From positions 1 through 55,932 of the forward strand of contig NZ_AUIH01000029.1 of assembly GCF_000423605.1 (NCBI RefSeq): a DNA stretch of 55,932 nucleotides. The letters run 5' to 3'. Below, piece after piece: positions 1-6,933 of the stretch. Under the pieces are notes generated by a model, which saw nothing but the letters and a program-made list of their open reading frames with translations, did no database searches and had not been told where the DNA came from. The position numbers were made by a program, and so were the translations under genes. Within the stretch, counting starts at the first letter, position 1, and every line of letters starts with the position of its first letter. The DNA is from Saccharospirillum impatiens DSM 12546. GTDB lineage: Bacteria > Pseudomonadota > Gammaproteobacteria > Pseudomonadales > Natronospirillaceae.

Positions 1-239
1 CAGGGTCTATCGGCATCACTCGGGTTGCCGGGATTCGGCGAAAGAGCGCTCAGATCAATGAACGACGGTTCAGGCTTCGTTTCTGGACCGGGTTCGGAAG
101 TCTCCAGGCGCTGACGCCATTTGTAAAAACTGGCTGGACTGACTGAATGCTCGGAACAGAACGTTGGGACGGACAAGCCGGATTGTTGTTGCTGTTCGAT
201 CAGGGATTGCCATTGTGATCGGGTTCTACGCTTGGCCAT
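1..239 (-). CDS. tnpA: IS66-family accessory protein TnpA (partial, runs off the window)
   Basis: The minus-strand frame from the ATG at 239 stays open to base 1. It begins MAKRRTRSQWQSLI, followed by a Gln-rich stretch and then the VSPASFYKWRQRL segment. That is the helix-turn-helix-like N-terminus of the small IS66 TnpA (IS3/IS911 OrfA-like) protein, which acts with TnpB and the TnpC transposase. The C-terminus and the rest of the element lie outside the window. The ATG is 84 bp inside the terminal repeat at 323, which fits IS66 geometry. Family assignment rests on the recognised N-terminal pattern; the exact IS name cannot be given. Confidence 0.85.
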   Translation of the reverse strand, partial: MAKRRTRSQWQSLIEQQQQSGLSVPTFCSEHSVSPASFYKWRQRLETSEPGPETKPEPSFIDLSALSPNPGNPSDADRP

Positions 240-323
240 GATTGCCTCGGACGTCGATGAATGAGGCTTGAGATTATCGCGCGGGAAGGCTCAGTAGAAT
301 GACTCCCTAAAATGAACGCTTAC
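1..323 (-). mobile_element. IS66-family insertion sequence, one end
   Basis: The element enters from the left and ends at 323. Read on the minus strand its end is GTAAGCGTTCATTTTAGG, and GTAAGCG is the usual start of IS66-family terminal inverted repeats. Family members normally create an 8-bp target duplication, which here would be CTTGCAAA (324-331). The matching copy would lie beyond base 1 and cannot be checked. The insertion sits 60 bp upstream of the likely nasT start codon. Confidence 0.8.
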
Positions 324-383
324 CTTGCAAAGACAAGCTCACACCCGTTTCAGCCAGATACAGCAGGACCCAAACGTGCGCGT

Positions 384-950
384 ATGAACATTCTTGTCAT
401 TGATCAACAGCTCGAACGCGCTCAAATTCTGGAGACAGCACTGACTGCGCTGGGCTATGCCGTGGTGATTCGATCACCGAACGAACATCGAATCTATCAG
501 TTGGTTGAGTCCTTTCAGCCTGATGTGGTCATCGTTGACGCCCAGTCTCCCGACCGGGACATGCTTGAGGATGTCGCTCTCACCTCTGACCGGACACCGC
601 GACCGATCATCTTTTTTGCCGAAGACGATGACGACACGGTCATCCGCGACGCTATTGCTGCCGGGGTCAGTGCTTATATTGTCGATGGCCTGCAGGCCAG
701 CAGAGTCAACACCATCATTAAAGTGGCCATATCCCGTTTTGAGGCCTTTCAGGCGTTGCGTGGTGAACTGCGTAAAACCCGGGACGAACTGGCTGAACGC
801 AAGATCATTGACCGGGCCAAAGGGCTGCTGATGAAGCATCGCCAATGCGACGAGGCGGCCGCTTTTGGCGCCATGCGTAAGATGGCCATGAACAAGAAGG
901 TGCGTTTAATCGAGATCGCCCAGGATATCCTGGTGCTGTTCGATGAATAA
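384..950 (+). CDS. nasT: NasT, ANTAR-domain transcription antiterminator
   Basis: 188 residues from the chosen ATG (MNILVIDQQ). Residues 1-120 form a receiver-like domain with the usual aspartate position (VVIVDAQSP, D52). The conserved beta-5 lysine is missing (AYIVDGL), which is typical of NasT, so control probably does not use phosphorylation. Residues about 125-185 form the ANTAR RNA-binding domain (LAERKIIDRAKGLLM). Family knowledge: NasT binds two-hairpin leader RNAs and blocks terminators, and NasS holds it inactive without nitrate or nitrite. The frame is open back to an ATG at 312, but that codon lies inside the IS66 terminal repeat, so I reject it as the native start. nasS follows after 84 nt. 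Targets are proposed at 3200-3248 and 8861-8903. Confidence 0.9.
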   Translation: MNILVIDQQLERAQILETALTALGYAVVIRSPNEHRIYQLVESFQPDVVIVDAQSPDRDMLEDVALTSDRTPRPIIFFAEDDDDTVIRDAIAAGVSAYIVDGLQASRVNTIIKVAISRFEAFQALRGELRKTRDELAERKIIDRAKGLLMKHRQCDEAAAFGAMRKMAMNKKVRLIEIAQDILVLFDE

Positions 951-1034
951 CCCGACACCAGCCACCCCAAACGACCTCGCGCCCGGGCAACCCCTGAGAC
1001 ACCAGCCCGTGCATGACGATAAGAGAACGCTGCA

Positions 1035-2144
1035 ATGAGCAATCCATCCAACACCCCAGATACCGACTGCACCGAACTGGACCTCGGCTTCCTGCCCTTG
1101 CTGGATGCCGCGCCGCTGATTGTCGCCCAGGAAGCCGAGTTCTTTAGCGATGCCGGCTTACAGGTACGACTCCACCGGGAAGGCAACTGGGCCAGTCTCA
1201 GGGACAAGTTGTCGTTGAAATTGATTGACGGAGCCCATTTACTGGCGCCACTCGTTGTTGCCAGTCAATCCTCACTGGCCAGCACCGCTGTTCGAAACCG
1301 CCTTACAACCGCCCTGTCGCTTGGCCTTAATGGCAATGCGATCACCCTGTCCAATGCGCTGACCGAGGCTCTTGAGTGCACCTTGCCCGCAACACCGGCG
1401 CAACTGGGACCGGCATTGAAAGCCGTCATAGAGAACCGGCAAAGCCAGGGCCTGCCCAGGCTGGTGTTTGGCACCGTGTTCCCGATGTCCATGCACACCT
1501 ATTTACTGCGTACTTTTTTTGAACAGGGGGGCATCGACCCCAACCGGGACATAGAGATTCGCGTTGTACCGCCCCAGCAAATGGTAGCCGCCCTGACCCA
1601 GGGTGACGTCGACGGATTTTGTGTCGGCGAGCCCTGGAATACCGATGCCGTGCGTGCCTGTCAGGGCAATCTTGCATTACTGGGCTATGACATCTGGCCC
1701 GACGCACCGGAAAAAGTACTCGCCGTTCATGCCGACTTCGCCGAGCAGCGCCCCGACACCCATCAGGCTCTGATTGGCGCGATCATGCGTGCCTGCCAAT
1801 GGCTGGATGGGCCCAACAGCCTGGCCTCTGTCGCACACTGGCTGTCCAGACCCAATTACCTGAATTGCGATTCCGACTTGCTGCTGGAGGCCATGCAGGC
1901 GCCGTGGCCCGACGGTCAGCCGCGCTGGCACAAGGTGTTCTACCGCAACCGGGCGACCTACCCCGACCCGGATCACGCCCGCTGGATGCTGACGCAGATG
2001 CAGTCTGCCCGACAATTGCCCGAAAACCGGGTTTCTGACGCTGAATTGATCTCCCGGGCCTATCAACCGCAGATATGGAAAAAAGTTTTCAAAAAGATGA
2101 CGCCAGTACTGAGTGCTGAAACTCCAACCGATTCAGAGACTTAG
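1035..2144 (+). CDS. nasS: NasS, cytoplasmic nitrate/nitrite sensor
   Basis: 369 residues of the CmpA/NrtA periplasmic-binding-protein fold but with no signal peptide; the N-terminus is polar (MSNPSNTPDTDCTELD). This separates NasS sensors from true transport receptors. It shares with the transporter receptor encoded at 3319 the FLPLLDAAPL-type N-terminal strand, an NGNAIT/LSN segment, a VFPMSMHTY segment and GEPWN (residues 198-202), so the ligand pocket appears kept. Known role: NasS sequesters NasT and releases it when it binds nitrate or nitrite. It follows nasT on the same strand, probably co-transcribed, with a purine-rich AAGAGAA about 7 nt before the ATG. Confidence is high because of the pairing with nasT. 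Confidence 0.92.
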   Translation: MSNPSNTPDTDCTELDLGFLPLLDAAPLIVAQEAEFFSDAGLQVRLHREGNWASLRDKLSLKLIDGAHLLAPLVVASQSSLASTAVRNRLTTALSLGLNGNAITLSNALTEALECTLPATPAQLGPALKAVIENRQSQGLPRLVFGTVFPMSMHTYLLRTFFEQGGIDPNRDIEIRVVPPQQMVAALTQGDVDGFCVGEPWNTDAVRACQGNLALLGYDIWPDAPEKVLAVHADFAEQRPDTHQALIGAIMRACQWLDGPNSLASVAHWLSRPNYLNCDSDLLLEAMQAPWPDGQPRWHKVFYRNRATYPDPDHARWMLTQMQSARQLPENRVSDAELISRAYQPQIWKKVFKKMTPVLSAETPTDSET

Positions 2145-2145
2145 A

Positions 2146-2167
2146 AAGCCGTCCAAAAAAACGGCTT
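2146..2167 (+). terminator. Hairpin just after nasS, weak terminator candidate
   Basis: AAGCCGT and ACGGCTT can pair across an A-rich loop immediately after the nasS stop. No uninterrupted T tract follows; a T-rich patch begins about 12 nt later. It could end nasTS transcripts inefficiently. Confidence 0.4.
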
Positions 2168-2198
2168 CAATCCCATCTGTTTTTCTTTAAAAACCCTC

Positions 2199-2227
2199 TT
2201 TTCAGCCCCCCTCGTCCTCTGTATTAT
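2199..2227 (+). promoter_or_regulatory. Candidate sigma-70 promoter for the small gene at 2291
   Basis: TTTTCA (2199-2204), a 17-nt spacer, then TATTAT (2222-2227). The -35 matches 4 of 6 consensus bases and the -10 is near consensus. It predicts a start near 2234 and a leader of about 57 nt. Found by eye only. Confidence 0.4.
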
Positions 2228-2290
2228 GCGCGGCCCGCTGACCACTGAGCCCTTGAACATCAAGAGTCAAGGCGCTGACGGGAGACCTGT

Positions 2291-2431
2291 ATGAACAAAG
2301 CAGCGTCGGCACCGGAGCCATCACGGCATAACCCGGTTGCCCGGTTCAATCCGCACCGAGGCCAGAGTTTTACCGACCGGAAAAAGTCGGCCAAACGCGG
2401 ATACCAAAAGCACCGCCCAGACTGGGCTTAA
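2291..2431 (+). CDS. Small basic protein of unknown function (46 aa)
   Basis: A 46-codon gene with GGGAGA 5 nt before its ATG. The product is very basic and lacks cysteines. Its core reads NPVARFNPHRGQSF followed by TDRKKSAKRGYQKH. The Asn-Pro-Val-Ala-(Arg/Lys)...Asp-Arg-Lys-Lys...Lys-Arg-Gly-Tyr pattern resembles a short family found in gammaproteobacteria (possibly DUF7230), but I cannot confirm the family. The charge and size would suit an RNA- or ribosome-associated protein; that is speculation. A sigma-70-like promoter lies about 65 bp upstream, so it may be expressed apart from the nitrate genes around it. The next small gene starts 41 nt downstream. Confidence 0.65.
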   Translation: MNKAASAPEPSRHNPVARFNPHRGQSFTDRKKSAKRGYQKHRPDWA

Positions 2432-2472
2432 CATTAACCCAACGTGTCCAGAGCGATACCGGGAGCCACATC

Positions 2473-2769
2473 ATGATCCGTTTCACAGTCGATACCATTC
2501 GCGTTCTCATTCACGTCAGCCCACGCGGCGCGTTTGAGGACCTGACTGACTGGGATCAGGAGGTTGTCGGGTCCTATTCGGTGGATGTCTCGGCCAAACT
2601 GGGTAAGGAACACTGGGCTGATGCAGCCCTGGATGCCTTTCACGGCTCGATCTCGGTGGATGATGAAGACGCCCTTGAGTTCCTGGTTGAAGACAGCCAG
2701 GGCAGTCTGTTGATCGGTTCCCAGGGTCATCTGCACGCGTCTTTGATGGACGAAGCCGAGCTGGTCTGA
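2473..2769 (+). CDS. Hypothetical acidic protein (98 aa)
   Basis: 98 residues, strongly acidic in the second half (SVDDEDALEFLVEDSQGSL) with no membrane segment, signal peptide or cysteine. GGGAG lies 8 nt before the ATG, and codon choice looks like that of the neighbours, so it is probably a real gene. I do not recognise a family. It lies between nasS and the nitrate transporter leader, in the same direction as both, and may be co-transcribed with the small basic protein at 2291. A role in nitrate assimilation is not supported by anything in the sequence. Confidence 0.6.
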   Translation: MIRFTVDTIRVLIHVSPRGAFEDLTDWDQEVVGSYSVDVSAKLGKEHWADAALDAFHGSISVDDEDALEFLVEDSQGSLLIGSQGHLHASLMDEAELV

Positions 2770-3053
2770 GCTTGATTCATTGCCTGGCGCATCGCTGACG
2801 TATGCGCCCGGCTCAACGCCTGAAACGGCCGGCCGGCCAACCCACAACATCGCTCAGCACCATCGCCACTCCGTGACTCAACAGCCTCGATAGCCCACCA
2901 CCCACGCACCCTATATATGTGCCTCAATGGTGCGACAGTACCGCTACAGCCCATTAATAGCGCATGAAACTGCCTGATTACCAGACAACACTGATGCGTC
3001 GACTGTCGACGCAGACCGCTTCACGGGGGCGTATCCCAGCCATTGCTGAGTTC
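2770..3053 (+). other. Intergenic region upstream of the nitrate transporter promoter
   Basis: No convincing gene. It holds the inverted repeat GGCGCAT-N9-ATGCGCC (2785-2807), a GGCCGGCCGGCC run near 2829, the NtrC-like site at 2918-2934 and a perfect 19-bp palindrome at 2995-3013 (arms TGCGTCGAC). The palindrome is 41 bp before the -24 element and may bind an unidentified regulator. Confidence 0.5.
2918..2934 (+). promoter_or_regulatory. NtrC-like binding site upstream of nrtA
   Basis: TGTGCC-TCAAT-GGTGCG matches 9 of the 12 fixed positions of the dyad TGCACC-N5-GGTGCA. It lies about 135 bp upstream of the sigma-54 element at 3054, a normal enhancer distance. Identified by eye; moderate support. 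Confidence 0.5.
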
Positions 3054-3069
3054 TGGCATGGTAATCGCT
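3054..3069 (+). promoter_or_regulatory. Sigma-54 (-24/-12) promoter of the nitrate transporter operon
   Basis: TGGCATG-GTAA-TCGCT matches the sigma-54 consensus TGGCACG-N4-TTGCW with two mismatches and has the required GG-N10-GC spacing. A start near 3080 would give a long leader that includes the hairpins and terminator at 3162-3248. The same TCGCT -12 box occurs in the nitrite/nitrate reductase promoter at 8761. Confidence 0.7.
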
Positions 3070-3161
3070 TTACACTCACTACACCCATTGACCTGCTCAT
3101 CAACACGCAGGCCAAAAACGACTGGTTTGACCTTTGACGACTGCACACCTGAGTGGTGATC

Positions 3162-3248
3162 GTCAGACAGAAAAACCTGAGTGACAACACAGACTACTTG
3201 GCAACGGTGCCCTGTTCGCAACATGCGAACTCGGCGCCGTTTTTTTTT
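3162..3248 (+). promoter_or_regulatory. NasT-responsive antitermination leader of nrtABD
   Basis: Three elements follow one another. (a) Hairpin 3162-3185: GTCA/TGAC and CAG/CTG stems around a six-base loop AAAAAC; A is at loop position 1 but G is not at 4, so its role as the first ANTAR hairpin is uncertain. (b) Hairpin 3200-3211: GGC-AACGGT-GCC, with A1 and G4 as in known ANTAR target loops. (c) Terminator 3204-3240: ACGGTGCC, then GTTCGC, loop, GCGAAC, then GGCGCCGT, followed by Ts to 3248. Hairpin (b) shares bases with the terminator 5' arm, so the two are mutually exclusive. NasT binding to (b) should allow read-through into nrtA. Confidence 0.75.
3204..3248 (+). terminator. Intrinsic terminator in the nrtA leader
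   Basis: An 8-bp stem with one G-T wobble (ACGGTGCC/GGCGCCGT) is stacked by a 6-bp stem (GTTCGC/GCGAAC), then nine Ts (3240-3248). It lies 70 bp before the nrtA start codon, so it must be overcome for nitrate uptake genes to be expressed. Confidence 0.85.
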
Positions 3249-3318
3249 GGGCGTCATTTAGCCAGAGCCAGCTTCAGGCACGCTGAATGCAATGGTAAAC
3301 CTATGGGAGACAGACATC

Positions 3319-4701
3319 ATGACCTTTAAGAACCCTGCGAAAGCGGTGCATACAACGCTTACCCGAACGCTGTTGACGGCAGCTCTGTGCAGCAGCGTCA
3401 GCGTCGCTCAGGCTGACCTTGGCTGGCCGGAAAAAGAAGCACTGACGTTCGGCTTCATTAAACTGACCGACATGGCACCGCTGGCGATCGCCTATGAGAA
3501 AGGCTACTTCGAAGACGAAGGGCTCTACGTAACACTCGAAGCCCAGGCCAACTGGAAAGTACTCCTAGACGGTGTCATTACTGGCCAGTTGGATGGCGCA
3601 CACATGCTCGCCGGCCAACCGCTTGCCGCGACCCTGGGCTATGGCACCCAGGCAAACATCATTACCCCTTTTTCGATGGATCTGAATGGCAATGGCATAA
3701 CGGTCTCCAACGATGTATGGGCGAGTATGAAACAACATATTCCCCATGAAGACGGCCTGCCTGTGCACCCGATTAGCGCCGAAGCCTTACAGCCAGTTGT
3801 CAACGAATACCGTGATCGGGGTGACGCGTTCAAAATGGGCATGGTGTTCCCGGTCTCGACTCATAACTATGAAATTCGGTACTGGCTCGCAGCGGGTGGG
3901 CTTCACCCCGGTTACTACGACCCGGCCAATGGGGACACCTCGGGTCTGATCGATGCTGACGTGCAACTGAGCGTAACGCCGCCACCGCAGATGCCGTCCA
4001 CCCTTGAGGCAGGCACCATTAAAGGGTACAGCGTCGGTGAACCCTGGAACCAGCAAGCGGTATTCAAAGGCATCGGCGTACCGGTGATTACCGACTATGA
4101 AATTTGGAAAAACAATCCGGAAAAAGTGTTTGGTATTACTGAAGAGTTTGCCGAAGCCTATCCAAACACCACGACCCGAATGGTGCGCGCACTGATCCGG
4201 GCGGCCCATTGGCTGGATGCAGACAATAACGCTAACCGCGAGGAAGCGGTTCGAATATTGTCGCAGCCGAAATACGTCGGCGCCGATGAGGAAGTGATTG
4301 CCAATTCCATGACGGGCACCTTCGAGTACGAGCGCGATGATGTTCGTTCCGTGCCGGACTTCAACGTCTTTTTCCGCTACAACGCGACCTACCCTTACTA
4401 TTCCGATGCCATCTGGTATCTGACCCAAATGCGCCGCTGGGGCCAGATTGAAGAGCAAAAAACGGACGACTGGTACATCGATATGGCGGCTCGTGTTTAT
4501 CGCCCCGACCTTTATCAGTCGGCGGCTGAAAGCCTCATCGACGATGGCTTGTTCAGTGCCGATCAGTTTCCTGCGTTTGCCAGCGAAACCGGTTTTAAAC
4601 CCGAACAAACTGAATTCATTGACGGTATTCCCTACAACGGCCGTGAACCCAATGCCTACCTGAGCCGGTTTCCAATTGGTTTGCAAGGCAGCAACGAGTA
4701 A
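3319..4701 (+). CDS. nrtA: Nitrate ABC transporter substrate-binding protein
   Basis: 460 residues from the ATG at 3319, preceded by GGGAGA; an in-frame ATG at 3292 lacks a good ribosome site and would sit before the signal peptide. A Sec signal peptide with a hydrophobic core ([13 protein letters not shown]) ends at about AQA|D (residue 32). The mature part is a CmpA/NrtA-type receptor with [37 protein letters not shown] and [10 protein letters not shown], all parallel to NasS at 1035 but exported. It captures nitrate in the periplasm and delivers it to NrtB/NrtD. It is first gene of a three-gene operon behind a sigma-54 promoter and antitermination leader. Nitrite or cyanate as additional ligands cannot be excluded. 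Confidence 0.93.
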   Translation: MTFKNPAKAVHTTLTRTLLTAALCSSVSVAQADLGWPEKEALTFGFIKLTDMAPLAIAYEKGYFEDEGLYVTLEAQANWKVLLDGVITGQLDGAHMLAGQPLAATLGYGTQANIITPFSMDLNGNGITVSNDVWASMKQHIPHEDGLPVHPISAEALQPVVNEYRDRGDAFKMGMVFPVSTHNYEIRYWLAAGGLHPGYYDPANGDTSGLIDADVQLSVTPPPQMPSTLEAGTIKGYSVGEPWNQQAVFKGIGVPVITDYEIWKNNPEKVFGITEEFAEAYPNTTTRMVRALIRAAHWLDADNNANREEAVRILSQPKYVGADEEVIANSMTGTFEYERDDVRSVPDFNVFFRYNATYPYYSDAIWYLTQMRRWGQIEEQKTDDWYIDMAARVYRPDLYQSAAESLIDDGLFSADQFPAFASETGFKPEQTEFIDGIPYNGREPNAYLSRFPIGLQGSNE

Positions 4702-4768
4702 TCGCGGACCGTGCACCGGGCGTCTTTATGGAAGTCCGGTGCACCCCAGTTCGGTACAGGAGATAGCT

Positions 4769-5770
4769 ATGACAGCGCAGACTTTCACTCATCCATGGCG
4801 GAAGCTTAAACTCACCCTGAGTCATCGGCTGGCTGATTTCAACCCCACACAATGGCTCATCTCAATGTTGTTGCCAGCGACCGGTATCGTGATATTTCTG
4901 ATGCTGTGGCACGTGGGTGCCGGCCAGATCAATACATCTCTGGGTACTTTTCCGGGGCCTCTTGATGTGGTTGAACAAAGCCAGTCACTGTGGGAAGGAC
5001 ACCAGGCTGAACGCGAGAGTGAACGCGCCTTTTATCAGCGACAGGAAGACCGCAATGCCGCGCGCATGGCAGATGACCCGGGCTATACCCCAACCATTCA
5101 CAGTTACCCGGGCAAAGCGACGTTTATCGATCAGACAGTCACCAGTCTGGTAACCGTTCTGGCTGGTTTTCTGGTGGCCAGTGTGATCGCAATACCCTGT
5201 GGCATCCTGATCGGTTTGTCACGGTCGACCTACCTGGCGGTCAACCCCATCATTCAAATTTTCAAACCGGTATCACCCCTGGCCTGGCTACCGCTGGTGA
5301 CCATGGTGGTCAGCGCTGTGTATGTGTCGGACGATCCGATGTTTGAAAAGTCGTTCATAACCTCATTGTTCACGGTCACTCTTTGTTCACTCTGGCCCAC
5401 GCTGATCAATACCGCCGTCGGCGTGGCCAATATTGACCGAGACTTACTCAATGTCAGCAAAGTGCTTCGGCTACCGACGTTTACACACATTCGTAAAATC
5501 GTTATCCCGTCAGCCATTCCAATGATGTTTACCGGTCTGCGTGTTTCGCTGGGCATCGCCTGGATGGTGTTAATCGCCGCTGAAATGCTGGCGCAAAACC
5601 CCGGGCTCGGCAAATTCGTCTGGGATGAGTTTCAGAACGGCAGTTCCAATTCGCTCGGTCGGATCATGGTCGCGGTGCTGGCCATTGGTCTGATCGGTTA
5701 CGCTCTGGACCGCATAATGCTGATGCTGCAACAAGCCGTCAGTTGGGACAAAACCAGTGAACAGCGTTAA
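4769..5770 (+). CDS. nrtB: Nitrate ABC transporter permease
   Basis: 333 residues. AGGAGA lies 5 nt before the chosen ATG; the frame is open further upstream into nrtA but without start signals. A first membrane segment (about residues 30-50) is followed by a roughly 75-residue charged loop, then the BPD_transp_1 membrane domain (SSUB/NrtB type) with several hydrophobic helices. The coupling-helix EAA-like region is near VSKVLRLPTFTHIRKIVIP. The protein forms the inner-membrane channel for nitrate. It lies 67 nt after nrtA and 39 nt before the ATPase gene. Confidence 0.92.
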   Translation: MTAQTFTHPWRKLKLTLSHRLADFNPTQWLISMLLPATGIVIFLMLWHVGAGQINTSLGTFPGPLDVVEQSQSLWEGHQAERESERAFYQRQEDRNAARMADDPGYTPTIHSYPGKATFIDQTVTSLVTVLAGFLVASVIAIPCGILIGLSRSTYLAVNPIIQIFKPVSPLAWLPLVTMVVSAVYVSDDPMFEKSFITSLFTVTLCSLWPTLINTAVGVANIDRDLLNVSKVLRLPTFTHIRKIVIPSAIPMMFTGLRVSLGIAWMVLIAAEMLAQNPGLGKFVWDEFQNGSSNSLGRIMVAVLAIGLIGYALDRIMLMLQQAVSWDKTSEQR

Positions 5771-5809
5771 GTCGAACCCCCATACTTTTCACGCGTCAGG
5801 AGAATCAAC

Positions 5810-6658
5810 ATGACCCAGACACACCTGGAACTGAGCGGCGTCGGCATCGACTTTCCGACCCCCAAAGGCCCTTTTACCGCCCTGAACAACGTTAACCTGA
5901 AGGTCCATGATGGCGAGTTTGTTTCACTGATCGGGCATTCCGGTTGCGGTAAAAGCACGGTACTCAATATTGTCGCCGGCTTGCATCAGGCAACGCGCGG
6001 CGGGGTTCTATTGAATGGCAGGGAGGTCAATGAACCCGGGCCTGAGCGGGCTGTTGTGTTTCAAAATCACAGCCTGCTGCCCTGGCTATCCGCCTGGGAA
6101 AACGTTGAGTTGGCGGTAAAACGGGTTTTCGGTAAAACCAAAAGCCGGACCGAAATAAAAGAATGGATTGCCCACAATCTGGAGCTGGTGCACATGGGTC
6201 ATGCCATGCACAAACGCCCCGGTGAAATTTCCGGTGGCATGAAACAACGGGTGGGCATTGCCAGAGCCCTGGCCATGCAACCGAGCGTGTTACTACTGGA
6301 CGAACCCTTCGGCGCACTCGACGCCCTTACTCGCGCTCACCTGCAGGATTCGCTGATGGAGATTCAGGCGCAACTGGGCACCACCGTTATCATGATCACC
6401 CATGATGTGGATGAAGCCGTGCTGTTATCGGACCGAATCGTAATGATGACCAATGGCCCATCGGCCACAGTCGGTCAGATTCTGGAGGTTGACCTTGAAC
6501 GACCGCGCAACCGACTCGCGCTGGCCGACAATGCACACTACAACCACTTACGATCGGAAGTGTTGACGTTTTTGTATGAGAAGCAACGCAAGATCGAGCC
6601 GTTTTCAGCCCGGACAACCGCCTCTGCTCAGGCAAAAAAGAAAACCGAAGTCGCCTGA
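5810..6658 (+). CDS. nrtD: Nitrate ABC transporter ATP-binding protein
   Basis: 282 residues, one ABC ATPase domain. Walker [10 protein letters not shown] (42-50), signature SGGMKQR (141-147), Walker B LLLDEP (161-166), D-loop GALD and H-loop histidine ([10 protein letters not shown]198) are all intact. AGGAGA precedes the ATG. The sequence is of the nitrate/sulfonate/taurine class; the neighbouring nrtA and nrtB assign it to nitrate. It lacks the extra binding-protein domain of cyanobacterial NrtC, hence nrtD-like. It is the last gene of the transporter operon; no clear terminator follows, only the repeat remnant at 6677. Confidence 0.92.
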   Translation: MTQTHLELSGVGIDFPTPKGPFTALNNVNLKVHDGEFVSLIGHSGCGKSTVLNIVAGLHQATRGGVLLNGREVNEPGPERAVVFQNHSLLPWLSAWENVELAVKRVFGKTKSRTEIKEWIAHNLELVHMGHAMHKRPGEISGGMKQRVGIARALAMQPSVLLLDEPFGALDALTRAHLQDSLMEIQAQLGTTVIMITHDVDEAVLLSDRIVMMTNGPSATVGQILEVDLERPRNRLALADNAHYNHLRSEVLTFLYEKQRKIEPFSARTTASAQAKKKTEVA

Positions 6659-6676
6659 TTGACCCATTCATGTTTC

Positions 6677-6722
6677 GGAGTTCAGATTAGCTGATTCGCC
6701 AGGAGTCCGTGCCAGCTGGCAC
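6677..6722. repeat. Collapsed copy of the palindromic intergenic repeat
   Basis: It starts GGAGTTCAG, and 21 bp later carries GCCAGGAGTCCGTGCCAG (6698-6715), which is identical to 18534-18551 of the full repeat. It then jumps directly to CTGGCAC, giving a perfect 14-bp palindrome (6709-6722). This looks like the large element with its interior deleted between the two GTGCCAG/CTGGCAC arms. The right terminal GAACTCC is absent. Confidence 0.65.
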
Positions 6723-6933
6723 TTAAAATTTTGCGTCTACTCTACATTGACCGCCATAAACCTGATCGGTTTAATGGGTATAGAACTTACAGCAATGCGT
6801 TTTGATCTATTTTTTAAAAACACCTCCGAATAGTTAGCACAAACAGGCTGCTTTTCGGAGCGATTCTGTTGTTTCACTACGGTTCAGTCGAGCGCATCAC
6901 CATTCAAACGATGTTTTTACCGACAGACTGTTA

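Noticed and set aside
312-383. The longest nasT frame begins at an ATG at 312
   Set aside because: That ATG lies in the IS66 terminal repeat, and the added 24 residues do not resemble the N-terminus of the family; 384 gives the normal start of the receiver domain.
2995-3013. 19-bp palindrome as an NtrC site
   Set aside because: Arms and overall length differ from the 17-bp TGCACC-N5-GGTGCA dyad. It may bind another regulator.
2964-3137. A 57-codon plus-strand frame starting at ATG 2964
   Set aside because: It has no ribosome site and runs across the palindrome and sigma-54 promoter; it looks like a chance frame.
6709-6722. GTGCCAGCTGGCAC as a stand-alone operator
   Set aside because: Its flanks match the palindromic repeat at 18514, so it is better explained as a deleted copy of that repeat.
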